From the NCBI GenBank assembly GCA_041743425.1, contig JBGTMS010000190.1, forward strand, positions 1 to 50,071: a DNA stretch of 50,071 nucleotides, given 5' to 3'. Positions 8,416 through 16,684 of this stretch are shown here, piece after piece (position 1 is the first letter of the stretch; each line of letters opens with the position of its first letter). Source of the DNA: JTS-RE37 sp041743425. Its GTDB lineage: Bacteria > Bacteroidota > Bacteroidia > Flavobacteriales > Flavobacteriaceae. The position numbers were made by a program, and so were the translations under genes. The notes below the pieces were generated by a model, which ran no database searches, was not told the DNA's origin, and saw only the letters and a program-made list of their open reading frames with translations.

Positions 8416-9210
8416 TCAGTTCCGTACCCTGAAGGTGGCTGAGTCCGCATCAAATGAAATGGAATCAGAAGGGAAAAGTGCTTCAAAACTGCGGTTGGCA
8501 ATTAAAGCGGACGGGGCACCATATGGGCTGTCGTCAGTATTCAGAATGAGTATTTTATCACAAAGTTGAATGGCCAGATCAATCTCGTGGGTGGTGAAAA
8601 GGATAGACTTTAATGATTCGTGTGCGATTCGACGCAACAATTGCAACACCTGAACCTTATGATATAAATCGAGATGCGTAGTGGGCTCATCAAGAAGCAT
8701 CAGCGCTGTATCCTGTGCAAGTGCCCTGGCGATTAGTACTTTCTGTAACTGCCCGTCACTGAGTTCTGAGCATTTTTTTTGTCTGAGCGTTTCAAGTCCG
8801 GCAAGGATTATCACACTGTCGATACGTTCCATATCTTGTGTTGCAAGTGTCCCCAGCCAATTGGTATAGGGCTGGCGACCAAGGCTGATAAGGTCCGTAA
8901 CCGTAAGATTCCCTGAAGCCACGGGTTCCGTGAGCACCACACTGAGTTCTTTGGCGAGAACCTCATTCGATTTACTTTCAAGTGAAGAGCCATTGATTAG
9001 GATATCGCCGGCTTGTTTTGGCTGCATCCCGGCAAGTGTCCTGAGCAGTGTGCTTTTTCCAATACCATTGATCCCTATTACGGATACCAGTTCTCCTCTG
9101 CCCACTGAAAACGAGATGTCGCGCGCAATGACAATCGTCTTTTTACGTGTGGTATATCCAATTGACAGAGATTCCACTGTTAGAGCATCGACGAATTTCT
9201 CTGTTCCCAT
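8416..9210 (-). CDS. ABC transporter ATP-binding protein, cobalamin/iron-chelate type
   Basis: A 264-residue ATPase of the FecE/BtuD group that powers uptake through a FecCD-type permease. Walker A is GINGIGKST near residues 45-53, the signature is LSDGQLQK (usual form LSGGQ), Walker B is ALMLLDEPTTHLDL, and the switch histidine is in FTTHE. It is separated from the permease gene upstream by 271 nt, unusually far for one transporter, although order and strand still fit a single B12 system (binding protein, permease, ATPase). Cobalamin as substrate is inferred from the divergent riboswitch-controlled receptor; siderophore is the alternative. Confidence 0.88.
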   Translation of the reverse strand: MGTEKFVDALTVESLSIGYTTRKKTIVIARDISFSVGRGELVSVIGINGIGKSTLLRTLAGMQPKQAGDILINGSSLESKSNEVLAKELSVVLTEPVASGNLTVTDLISLGRQPYTNWLGTLATQDMERIDSVIILAGLETLRQKKCSELSDGQLQKVLIARALAQDTALMLLDEPTTHLDLYHKVQVLQLLRRIAHESLKSILFTTHEIDLAIQLCDKILILNTDDSPYGAPSALIANRSFEALFPSDSISFDADSATFRVRN

Positions 9211-9236
9211 ATATTTTGGTTATCAGTTTCTTTGTG

Positions 9237-9356
9237 TTATATCCCACCCAGTTTCCTTGATGCCATTCTTTGATATATTTGGCGAAAGCCCTGATTTATG
9301 CAACCATCCCGTTGAATGAGGACACTGTAGTCGGGATACACACAATCTACATTCAT
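9237..9356 (-). other. Possible 39-codon ORF between permease and ATPase genes
   Basis: An ATG at 9356 opens a 39-codon frame ending at 9237, 26 nt before the ATPase start. The product would begin MNVDCVYPDYS and contain two cysteines. It has no signal peptide or recognisable motif and I see no ribosome site. It may be chance coding in a spacer that looks longer than needed; it is listed because the spacer separates two subunit genes of one transporter. Confidence 0.2.
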
Positions 9357-9359
9357 TTT

Positions 9360-9385
9360 CTGTTAAGTATAAACCTTTTTAACAG
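9360..9385. repeat. Inverted repeat in the permease-ATPase spacer
   Basis: CTGTTAA (9360-9366) and TTAACAG (9379-9385) are 7-bp arms around a 12-nt loop. It sits about 100 nt downstream of the permease stop and could be an RNA processing hairpin or an attenuating site between the two genes. No T-run follows on the minus strand. Confidence 0.3.
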
Positions 9386-9481
9386 TAAGGTGTTCTAACC
9401 GGGCAACCTCATTTTTTATCGATGTATAGATTGGGACCAGTTATTTGTTCATTTTTAAATATCGGCACAATATTAATTCTT

Positions 9482-10513
9482 CTAAAAAACCATTCTTCGT
9501 TTTCTGATGAGTAACCATATCACTACCGGTGCACCTATAATGGAGGTAATTGCGTTGATAGGTAAAACATGAGCAGATGTTGGTAACTGTGCCATGGTAT
9601 CACACAAAAGCAGGAGAATGGCTCCGTAAATCAGCACCGCGGGTAGTAGTATCCTGTGGCTGGTGGTATCAAAGATCTGACGGGTAAGATGGGGAACAGC
9701 CAGTCCTATGAAGGCAATGGGTCCTGCAAAAGCAGTAACCCCACCTGCCAGCAGGCCTGTGGCCAGGATGATCCTATACCGGGCAGGCCGTATCCGTACG
9801 CCAAGGCTTTGGGCATAATGCTCTCCCAAGAGCAGGGCGTCCAGGGATTTAATACTGTAAATGCTTAAAATAATTCCTACGAGAATTATCGCCATCAGTA
9901 CCGGAAGCTGATTCCATGAAAGGTTGCCGACACTCCCAAAAGACCAGTAGATATATCTCTGCAGTTTTTCAGCATTCGTAAAATAAGATAACAGGGTTAC
10001 AATAGCGGCGGTGATACTTCCAAACATGAGTCCGATAATTAGCAAGGCCATGGTATCTCTTATTTTGGTTGACACAAGCATCACGGCAAGCAGGACTAAA
10101 AAGCTTCCAAGGCTGGCTGCGATGGAGAGCGTTACGCTATTGACCGGATCAAAGGGAAGCCAACCGAAAAGAAATACGGACCCCATTATCAGAAAGGCAA
10201 CACCCAGACTGGCTCCAGAGCTGATTCCCAGAACAAAGGGCCCGGCAAGTGGATTCCTGAACAATGTTTGCATTAGAAGACCACTAAGAGCAAGACCCAT
10301 CCCAACCAGAATTGCCGTAATCGCTTTTGGGATCCGGTAATTCCACAAGATATATTTCCAGGATTCTTTAGGGACATCGCCTCCCAACATCGCTTTCACC
10401 GTAACCTCAAATGGAATGTTCACAGAACCCAGACTGATATTAAGTATGATACATAAAAGCAGGATAATTGATAAAAGCGTGAAGGACCGTGAATATGACT
10501 TTATATCTGGCAC
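9482..10513 (-). CDS. FecCD-family ABC permease, BtuC-like
   Basis: A 343-residue polytopic permease with about ten transmembrane helices. It has the FecCD/BtuC hallmarks: NYRIPKAITAILVGMGLALSGLLMQTLFRNPLAGPFVLGISSGA near residues 50-100, and GPIAFIGLAVPHLTRQIF near 265-282, the cytoplasmic coupling region that contacts the ATPase. The start is a GTG at 10513 whose G is also the last base of the TAG stop of the binding-protein gene (TAGTG overlap), which is strong evidence for coupled translation. Cobalamin is the most likely substrate given the divergent B12 riboswitch and receptor. Confidence 0.9.
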   Translation of the reverse strand: MPDIKSYSRSFTLLSIILLLCIILNISLGSVNIPFEVTVKAMLGGDVPKESWKYILWNYRIPKAITAILVGMGLALSGLLMQTLFRNPLAGPFVLGISSGASLGVAFLIMGSVFLFGWLPFDPVNSVTLSIAASLGSFLVLLAVMLVSTKIRDTMALLIIGLMFGSITAAIVTLLSYFTNAEKLQRYIYWSFGSVGNLSWNQLPVLMAIILVGIILSIYSIKSLDALLLGEHYAQSLGVRIRPARYRIILATGLLAGGVTAFAGPIAFIGLAVPHLTRQIFDTTSHRILLPAVLIYGAILLLLCDTMAQLPTSAHVLPINAITSIIGAPVVIWLLIRKRRMVF

Positions 10514-11658
10514 TAGCGCAGGGGTTTAAAAAAGAAAGGGATATGATCCGGCAGCAATTCCGGATGAAATATGTGTACGAGGTCCCTGAGAATGACATCA
10601 GGCCTGTTGGGACCCAATTCATAATACAACAATCCGCCTGTCTCCCCGGCAGATATGGCATACGTAAAAATTTTTCCGGATGAAAAGGCCTTGAACTGTT
10701 GATAATGGCGGTTGGCAGTTTTCATTTCATCATAAGCCGTATATTGGGATGGGGATATCCAGAAATCAGCCTTTTCCGCTTTTTCCAAAACACTTTCCAG
10801 GCTTAGCGAGAGACTTCCTGTCCCGGTATCCTGGGCCCATAAATATCTTGCATTGGCATCCTCCACAAATTGCGCGGCCCAACTATTGCCTCCCGGAAGG
10901 TACCAAACATCTTCATAGAGAGAGCCGCTTAGTACGGTGGGCCTGTCTGTTGCTTTCAGGGCAAGTTGTTTCGCGTCCAGGTACGATTTTGCAATTGTCG
11001 TAAACAAACTGTCAGCTTTTGTTTCCAATCCAAAAAAAGGAGCAAAAAATTTAATCCATTCAGCTTTTCCTAAGGGAGATTTTTCTGTCCAGTCCCCATT
11101 ATAAACTACCGGAATTTGGGATTGGCCAATGGCATCATAAGCCTTGTTCCGATGGTCAATGCTAAAGCCGATGACTACATCGGGTCGCAATTCAATCAGA
11201 CGTTCCGTATTCAGAGATTCGTTATTTCCCAATTCAGTAATCAGCCCTGCTTTTATCCGGCTTCTTGTCTTTTCTGAGGAGATATACCTGCAGTTAGGAA
11301 AACCGACGAGGCTTTTTTCCACTCCGAGCGACTCCAGAGCCGGGATGTGGGTGGTAGAGGTTACCACCACCTTTTCTACCGGAATGGTAATAATCGCATC
11401 ATAGGCATCCTTGTCCAGAGTTACCAATGGCAATTTTTGGCGGGGCACCAGCGCATAGGTGAAACCTGATTCTGCACCTGGCCATGGGGAGTGCACCCGT
11501 ATTATCGTTATGCCAGACGGTTCTTTGGTGATATCAAAACCCTCGGCGTAAGTAATGTTTCCTGCTTCGGTAAGGGACACTTCTGCTGGCAGGTCTTTGT
11601 TCTCCTTCCGGCATGCCAGGCACAGAAACATCAGAGCATAAAGAGCGACTTTTTTCAA
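10513..11658 (-). CDS. Periplasmic binding lipoprotein, BtuF-like
   Basis: A 381-residue lipoprotein. The signal peptide ends in a lipobox LACR with Cys at residue 16, so it is expected to be anchored in a membrane facing the periplasm. The mature protein is a class III (Peripl_BP_2) binding protein: a VVVTSTTHIPALESLGV strand-helix start near 93-109, a long linking helix, and ERLIELRPDVVIGF near 150-163, the usual first-lobe motif. It overlaps the permease gene by one base. The gene is divergent from the cobalamin riboswitch, which lies on the other strand and so does not control it directly. The ligand is probably cobalamin or cobinamide, by context. Confidence 0.88.
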   Translation of the reverse strand: MKKVALYALMFLCLACRKENKDLPAEVSLTEAGNITYAEGFDITKEPSGITIIRVHSPWPGAESGFTYALVPRQKLPLVTLDKDAYDAIITIPVEKVVVTSTTHIPALESLGVEKSLVGFPNCRYISSEKTRSRIKAGLITELGNNESLNTERLIELRPDVVIGFSIDHRNKAYDAIGQSQIPVVYNGDWTEKSPLGKAEWIKFFAPFFGLETKADSLFTTIAKSYLDAKQLALKATDRPTVLSGSLYEDVWYLPGGNSWAAQFVEDANARYLWAQDTGTGSLSLSLESVLEKAEKADFWISPSQYTAYDEMKTANRHYQQFKAFSSGKIFTYAISAGETGGLLYYELGPNRPDVILRDLVHIFHPELLPDHIPFFFKPLR

Positions 11659-11700
11659 GGGCGGTTTTACTTTGATTTCAAAAATAGTATTAAATCATGG

Positions 11701-11735
11701 TTGGAATGAAAGATCACTAATAATGTTTACCTTTA
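11701..11735 (+). promoter_or_regulatory. Probable promoter of the riboswitch-btuB transcript
   Basis: TTG (11701-11703) and TACCTTTA (11728-11735, 7 of 8 matches to TAnnTTTG) are separated by 24 nt, one longer than the usual range. Transcription would begin near 11740, just before the first conserved riboswitch bases. Confidence 0.45.
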
Positions 11736-11743
11736 TCCTGAAT

Positions 11744-12010
11744 TTAGGTTCCCGGTTGTAATAATTACAGCCTGGATTAAAAGGGAATCCGGTGGTTTGG
11801 GCAAGATATTAGATGTCATCCCCAAAGACTCCGGAACTGTTCCCGCAACTGTAAGCTCAGCTTCTCCGTTTGTTTCCTGTGATTCAAACAAAAGAAGCGG
11901 CGGCCTTTTCTTCTGTACCACTGTCCTCTCTCCGTGAGATTTTAAACGGGGAATCGCAGGATGGGAAGGTGAGAGTCCGTACGCAAGTCAGGAGACCTGC
12001 CTGGTTCAAA
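11744..12010 (+). ncRNA. Cobalamin riboswitch
   Basis: This leader RNA carries the conserved B12-element parts in order: AAAAGGGAATCCGGTG near 11779-11794, GTTCCCGCAACTGTAAG near 11838-11854, CCACTG near 11918, GGGAAGGTGAGAGTCCG near 11963-11979, and the B12 box AAGTCAGGAGACCTGCC at 11985-12001. Adenosylcobalamin binding is expected to reduce expression of the receptor gene that begins at 12090. Downstream, TGGTTCAAAAACCA and AAACTTT/AAAGTTT (12017-12040) can form hairpins that probably make up the expression platform. There is no T-run before the start codon, so control is more likely translational. Outer limits are approximate. Confidence 0.95.
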
Positions 12011-12089
12011 AACCAATGTGAAACTTTCGGGATAAAAGTTTGCGTAAGGATACAATCGTGTCTCGCTCCCGTTTATTGACTTAAACAAA

Positions 12090-13955
12090 ATGACAAAAAT
12101 CTTTTTTGGCTTTTGTGCTATCGTATTTGCCGGCGCAATCCTACAAGCTCAGCAACAGGCCGATTCCCTCAGACTTCAAAGTTTGGATGAAGTGGTCGTC
12201 AGTGATTCGAGATTCCCTTTGAAAAGGGAGTATTCAGGAAAGACGGTAATCAGCATCGATTCAGTTGAACTGGAAAAGAACCAGGGCCGGTCCCTCGCCG
12301 AACTTATAAACACAAAGAGTGGTATGGAAATATCTGGCAGCCGTGGAAGGACTGGTGAGGTTCTTGGGGTATATGCGCGCGGAGGACGCGGAAGACAGGT
12401 TCTTGTATTGATAGATGGGGTGCGCATCTCCGATCCATCTTCCTCTTCTCAGGAATACGACCTTCGTTTGATGGACATGTCCGCAATCGCCTCCATAGAA
12501 ATTATAAAAGGAGCCACCAGCACACTTTACGGCACCAACGCAGCCACTGCAGTAATCAGCATCATCACCAAAAAGGGATCTCCTGGAAAAATAGGCGGGC
12601 AATTCCACTCATCCCACGGGAGCCATCAAACTCAGGCAGATCAACAGTATGCCGTTGGGAGTTTCGTCAATAATGCCAGGGTAGCGGGAACACTGGAGCA
12701 TTTTACATATGCTCTTGTCCTGGGCCACACTTTTTCCAACGGATTATCGTCCCTAATAACACCAGCGAATGAAATTGACCCATTTTCAAGACTCCATACC
12801 GAACTACGCATTGGCTACCGATTCTCGGATCAATTCCAGATAGATATCCACGGCAACCAGGTCCGGATGAAAACTGAATATGACGAATCATTTGCGATGG
12901 TTGATGCTCCTTATCGTTACACAAGTAAGCAAGAACGGGCCGGCACTTCAGCCATTTTTTCGTATGCCCCGGGGGAGGTTCATTTCAATATGGCCTACAC
13001 CCGATTCAATTCTGAAAATATCAGTGCATTTCCGGGTAACTTTACAGGAAGCAATTATGTGCTTGATGTTTTCAACAGCTATGAGTTCGATGAACAATTT
13101 TATACCATCCTTGGACTCAACCATAGTAGGGACGAGGCGCACTTTTCGACAACCACAGACTTTCAGATAACAGATCCCTATGCCAACGTAGTTTATGTAT
13201 CACCCTTTGGATTAAATTTGAACACCGGTGCAAGGCTCAATTTGCATTCAGAATATGGCAGTCACCTTGTATACAGTATCAATCCATCGTTCACCCTGAA
13301 AAATGAACACGGCTACCTAAAATTGATAGCATCGTATGCCACCGCGTATATAACGCCATCCCTGGTGCAATTGTTTGGGGAATTCGGTGCAAACGCCGCA
13401 CTTCAACCTGAGGATGACAGGACCATCGAAGTGGGTATTGAAGTTACGGAAAGCAGTAAAATACGCTCCAGTCTCCTTTATTTTAATAGAAAGGAAGCCG
13501 ACTTTGTTTATTTTGACAGTGCAAGCAGCCAATATCAGAATGCGCTAAACACCATTGACGCCCATGGAATCGAGGGCGAGATCAGCTGGTTGTTAACAGA
13601 AAAGCTGCGACTGGAAGCAAATTATACATTTACTGAGCGCAAAGGGGACAATGCCATCCGAATTCCCAAACATAAAGTGAATTCGGAACTGGCTTATACC
13701 TTTTCTGACAAGACCTATGCATCCCTCAACTATGCCCTGACAGGGGAACGAAGGGATACCGACTTTACGACCTTTACGGAAGTCACACTGCAGGCGTATT
13801 CGCTGCTGGGAGCCTATTTTTCTCAGGTAATACTTCCGAATCGACTTAAGGTGTATCTGGATGGATTTAACCTCCTTAACACTTCCTACACAGAGGTGTT
13901 GGGCTTTTCCAGCAGGGGCCGGAATATTTCCCTTGGCATGAGGCTGTCATTCTGA
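12090..13955 (+). CDS. btuB: TonB-dependent cobalamin receptor, BtuB-like
   Basis: A 621-residue outer-membrane receptor that would import cobalamin with energy from TonB. A signal peptide covers residues 1-21. SLDEVVVSD near 31-39 is the TonB box and start of the plug. The plug includes LAELINTKSGMEISGSRGRTGEVLGVYARGGRG and VLVLIDGVRISDP, then IEIIKGATSTLYGTNAATAVISIITKKG, which ends the plug. The rest is a 22-strand-type barrel ending RNISLGMRLSF with the terminal phenylalanine. Length is similar to E. coli BtuB, and no carboxypeptidase-regulatory domain precedes the plug. Control by the cobalamin riboswitch immediately upstream is the main reason for assigning B12. Confidence 0.93.
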   Translation: MTKIFFGFCAIVFAGAILQAQQQADSLRLQSLDEVVVSDSRFPLKREYSGKTVISIDSVELEKNQGRSLAELINTKSGMEISGSRGRTGEVLGVYARGGRGRQVLVLIDGVRISDPSSSSQEYDLRLMDMSAIASIEIIKGATSTLYGTNAATAVISIITKKGSPGKIGGQFHSSHGSHQTQADQQYAVGSFVNNARVAGTLEHFTYALVLGHTFSNGLSSLITPANEIDPFSRLHTELRIGYRFSDQFQIDIHGNQVRMKTEYDESFAMVDAPYRYTSKQERAGTSAIFSYAPGEVHFNMAYTRFNSENISAFPGNFTGSNYVLDVFNSYEFDEQFYTILGLNHSRDEAHFSTTTDFQITDPYANVVYVSPFGLNLNTGARLNLHSEYGSHLVYSINPSFTLKNEHGYLKLIASYATAYITPSLVQLFGEFGANAALQPEDDRTIEVGIEVTESSKIRSSLLYFNRKEADFVYFDSASSQYQNALNTIDAHGIEGEISWLLTEKLRLEANYTFTERKGDNAIRIPKHKVNSELAYTFSDKTYASLNYALTGERRDTDFTTFTEVTLQAYSLLGAYFSQVILPNRLKVYLDGFNLLNTSYTEVLGFSSRGRNISLGMRLSF

Positions 13956-13957
13956 AT

Positions 13958-13989
13958 AAAAAATGGCCCTGACAATAAGATCAGGGCCA
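13958..13989 (-). terminator. Terminator of the S41 peptidase gene
   Basis: TGGCCCTGA (13964-13972) and TCAGGGCCA (13981-13989) form a 9-bp stem with an 8-nt loop. Read on the minus strand it is followed by six Ts, so it is a good intrinsic terminator for the peptidase gene ending at 14020. It also lies 8 nt after the btuB stop and may end that transcript from the other side. Confidence 0.8.
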
Positions 13990-14019
13990 AAAGAACACCA
14001 TCCGTCGGTAAGCCGGCGG

Positions 14020-15522
14020 TTACTTTAAATTCAGATTAATTTCCTTATCGAGGAACATGTTGTCTTTCAAAGGCCGGAACATTTTGGAGCTCGTAAATAA
14101 ATGTACAGGGTATCTGGCCTCAAAATTCCTCTTTGCCATGGTACCCGTAATTTCCTGAATGGCCCGGGCCAGCAATGGCTCCGTTATTTCCCCGAGTACC
14201 CCGAGGTTTTCAAGATCCTCTTCAAGGGCGATATCAGGTTCAAAGCCAGCAGTATAGTCGGAGAAGCCGTCCGCATTCTCATTCCGGCCAACCAAAGGTT
14301 GAATCGCCCAGGAATTCTCCTGATTGATCTGATTAACACGGGATGGGGTATAAATAAATGGCGCTCCCTCCCTTTCAGGATCATCCACCATGGTGAGAGA
14401 AAATTCGTTTTTACCCGTTGTGGTCGTTCCAATAGTGACTACGTCTATGTAGGGATCAAGCCCATTGATTACCAGCTCACTGGCCGAGGCCGTACTACCG
14501 GTGGTAAGCACATATACCTTGCTGAGATTCAAGGTATTGAGCGCCGTACCATCGCCGGTCTGATCCGCAAAATAATCCTCCAGAGCCTGCGGGTCATCTG
14601 CTGTAAATGCTTCCTGAATCTTTGGATTCCACCTCTGACGGATATATAACTCGTCGGTGTTGGCGCCATAGATCATACTCGAAAGAAGGCGGGCGGAATT
14701 CACTGAACCTCCTGAATTATAACGCAAGTCCAGAACAAGGTCCGTTATGCCTTCTGCTTTTAACTGCCCAACCGCATCATTCAGATCCTCATCAAATTCA
14801 TTGGTAAAACCATTGTACATCAGATAGCCAATTTTATTACCGCCAATATCCAATGATTCGACAATATAAACCGGATTTTCAACCAATTCCTCCTCTTTTG
14901 TGAGCGTGACCTCCTTTCCATTTGGTGCAATAACTTCGTTTTCAATATCAGCCATTGTGAGCGTATAGGTCGCATTATCCCCAAACAACAGATCCTGGTA
15001 ATTATCAATATTCAGGGTTTGGCCATCCACCTCTACAAAGAGCTCACCTCTTGAAATATCTTTGGAATCAGCATCCGATCCTGTAACGACGTACCTGACA
15101 TAGCCAAAGATGTCGTCGCTGTTATCAAACAGGAATAATCCAAATTCGAGCCCATTGCTTCTGGATATACCGGATAAATTATTGGTGAGTTCCTCATAAT
15201 CATCGCTGTAGAAGCTGAAGCGATCATCGGTGAACCGTAATTTGTTGTCAAAAAAATCAGCGGGATCACTTTCGGATTGAAGGAAGGTAGTATAATCCTC
15301 ATCATTTGTAAAGCGATCGTCAGCGAGGTCCGGTACATTGGCCTGCCAAAAATACCACGTATTCATGGCCTTCCACATAAAATCCTGAACTACTACATCT
15401 GCAGTGGGTTCAGGATCAGGTCCTCCCGGGCCATCAACCCCATCGTCATCATCCTTTGAACAGGCACTGAAAAGCAGTATTAGGCCCAAAAAAAGGGCAT
15501 GATATTTTCTCATCTTCTTCAT
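14020..15522 (-). CDS. S41-family peptidase, surface lipoprotein
   Basis: A 500-residue C-terminal-processing-type serine peptidase. The signal peptide ends FSAC with lipidated Cys21, followed directly by SKDDDD, which resembles the acidic lipoprotein export signal of Bacteroidota, so a cell-surface location is likely. An N-terminal helical domain (FMWKAMNTWYFWQ) and a PDZ-like region (about 110-215) precede the S41 core: LVLDLRYNSGGSV near 265-277, the nucleophile in TGSTASASELVING near 345-358, and the partner lysine in TTTTGKNEF about 25 residues later. It is divergent from the ECF sigma operon and ends in a clear terminator. The substrate is unknown. Confidence 0.9.
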   Translation of the reverse strand: MKKMRKYHALFLGLILLFSACSKDDDDGVDGPGGPDPEPTADVVVQDFMWKAMNTWYFWQANVPDLADDRFTNDEDYTTFLQSESDPADFFDNKLRFTDDRFSFYSDDYEELTNNLSGISRSNGLEFGLFLFDNSDDIFGYVRYVVTGSDADSKDISRGELFVEVDGQTLNIDNYQDLLFGDNATYTLTMADIENEVIAPNGKEVTLTKEEELVENPVYIVESLDIGGNKIGYLMYNGFTNEFDEDLNDAVGQLKAEGITDLVLDLRYNSGGSVNSARLLSSMIYGANTDELYIRQRWNPKIQEAFTADDPQALEDYFADQTGDGTALNTLNLSKVYVLTTGSTASASELVINGLDPYIDVVTIGTTTTGKNEFSLTMVDDPEREGAPFIYTPSRVNQINQENSWAIQPLVGRNENADGFSDYTAGFEPDIALEEDLENLGVLGEITEPLLARAIQEITGTMAKRNFEARYPVHLFTSSKMFRPLKDNMFLDKEINLNLK

Positions 15523-15668
15523 TTTAAGGTAGGCCTACCAAATACCGTTCCACAAAAAGCTGCATGGAACATGTAGTCCAATATTCAATTTTTTTTTTTC
15601 AAACTCAGGTCAGTACCTTAGTTTGCAATAGCCTAAAATACTTACATATCCACGAAAAAAAAACTTTT

Positions 15669-15694
15669 TGTAACAAAATTCGTTATACTTCGTC
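15669..15694 (+). promoter_or_regulatory. ECF-type promoter of the sigma factor operon
   Basis: TGTAAC (15669-15674) and CGTC (15691-15694) are separated by 16 nt, matching the general ECF promoter layout (an AAC-containing -35 and a CGT-containing -10). No good TAnnTTTG box is placed as well. Transcription would start near 15701, giving a leader of about 16 nt before the start at 15717. It suggests that the sigma factor activates its own operon. Confidence 0.6.
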
Positions 15695-15716
15695 TTGCTT
15701 ATGTAAAGGCTCCTGG

Positions 15717-16253
15717 ATGGTTACTCCTGCAATCGAACAACCGCAAATGACACAATCGGAATTTCTAAATGTGGTGATGCCCTTTAAGGACAAGCTCTAC
15801 CGACTTGCCAAACGGTTGCTTATTTCATCGCAGGAGGCAGAGGACGCCACTCAGGAAATTTTGATGAAGTTGTGGGCCAGGAAGAGTATGATGGAAGGTT
15901 ATAAGAATGTAGAGGCCTTTGCGATGACCATGACGAAGAACTTTTGCCTTGACAGGCTGAAGTCGAAGCAATCAGGTAACCTGAAACTGGTTCACAGCAA
16001 TTATGATAGTGGTACTTCCCTTCAGAATCAGCTGGAAGCCGTGGACAGTGTCAATTGGATTGAAAAAATCATGCTGGAATTGCCTGAACAACAAAAAATG
16101 GTACTCCAACTTAGGGACATAGAGGAATATGAATATGATGAGATAGCCGAACTTCTGGAGATGAACCCTGCGGCCGTGCGGGTAACACTATCCAGGGCTA
16201 GGAAGACAGTACGGGATAAATTAGTTCAAAAACACAATTATGGAATTGGATAG
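15717..16253 (+). CDS. ECF RNA polymerase sigma factor
   Basis: A 178-residue extracytoplasmic-function sigma factor when started at the ATG at 15717. An earlier in-frame ATG at 15564 would add 51 residues with no domain and would lie upstream of the predicted promoter, so it is rejected. Region 2 includes YRLAKRLLISSQEAEDATQEILMKLW (about 30-55), which holds the core-binding and -10 recognition parts. Region 4 is LPEQQKMVLQLRDIEEYEYDEIAELLEMNPAAVRVTLSRAR (about 124-164), the -35-binding helix-turn-helix. It overlaps the next gene, an anti-sigma-like membrane protein, by 14 nt, so the two are coupled. Confidence 0.92.
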   Translation: MVTPAIEQPQMTQSEFLNVVMPFKDKLYRLAKRLLISSQEAEDATQEILMKLWARKSMMEGYKNVEAFAMTMTKNFCLDRLKSKQSGNLKLVHSNYDSGTSLQNQLEAVDSVNWIEKIMLELPEQQKMVLQLRDIEEYEYDEIAELLEMNPAAVRVTLSRARKTVRDKLVQKHNYGIG

Positions 16254-16674
16254 CATACAAGGATTATTGGAAAAGTACTTTGAAGCCACTGCAACGGCAG
16301 CCGAGGAAAGGAAATTGCGGGATTATTTTTCCGGGGGAGAGGTAGCCCCACAATTTAAACCCTACCAATCCATGTTTACCTTTTTCTCAGAGGCAAAGAA
16401 CGAGCGATCTACCAGAAAGTTATTACTTAAAAAGAGGCCTGGATATGGCCGGTGGCTATCGGTGGCTGCAGCCGCGGTAGTGATAACAATGATATATTTT
16501 GGCGACAGGTATCTTGAAAACAAGGAGATGGAACAGCAAAAGGCGGAATATGCGTACCGTCAGACACGAAAGGCACTTAGATTGCTAGCCCATAATCTTG
16601 ACCGCGGATCCGACAAACTGGCTTATCTGAATGAATTTGAAACCACAAAAGAAAAGATTTACAAAAGCAATTAA
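16240..16674 (+). CDS. Anti-sigma-factor-like single-pass membrane protein
   Basis: A 144-residue protein with a cytoplasmic N-terminal part (IQGLLEKYFEATATAAEERKLRDYF, the pattern of FecR-type and related anti-sigma N-termini), one transmembrane helix at about 72-88 (WLSVAAAAVVITMIYF), and a short charged periplasmic tail of about 55 residues. It begins inside the end of the sigma gene (14-nt overlap), the usual arrangement for an anti-sigma factor. It lacks a recognisable ZAS zinc motif and a FecR sensing domain. The role is inferred from topology and position. The short tail may sense or bind the DUF4252 proteins encoded next. Confidence 0.75.
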   Translation: MELDSIQGLLEKYFEATATAAEERKLRDYFSGGEVAPQFKPYQSMFTFFSEAKNERSTRKLLLKKRPGYGRWLSVAAAAVVITMIYFGDRYLENKEMEQQKAEYAYRQTRKALRLLAHNLDRGSDKLAYLNEFETTKEKIYKSN

Positions 16675-16684
16675 ATAGAAAAAT

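Noticed and set aside
11870..12079. A 69-codon ORF overlapping the cobalamin riboswitch
   Set aside because: Its sequence is explained by conserved riboswitch elements and a structured RNA insert; the peptide has no signal or motif.
14101..14649. A 182-codon plus-strand frame opposite the S41 peptidase gene
   Set aside because: It lies wholly within a well-supported peptidase gene on the other strand and its product has no recognisable domain, signal peptide or family motif.
15564..15716. N-terminal extension of the ECF sigma factor from the ATG at 15564
   Set aside because: It would lie upstream of the predicted promoter and adds 51 residues unlike any sigma domain.
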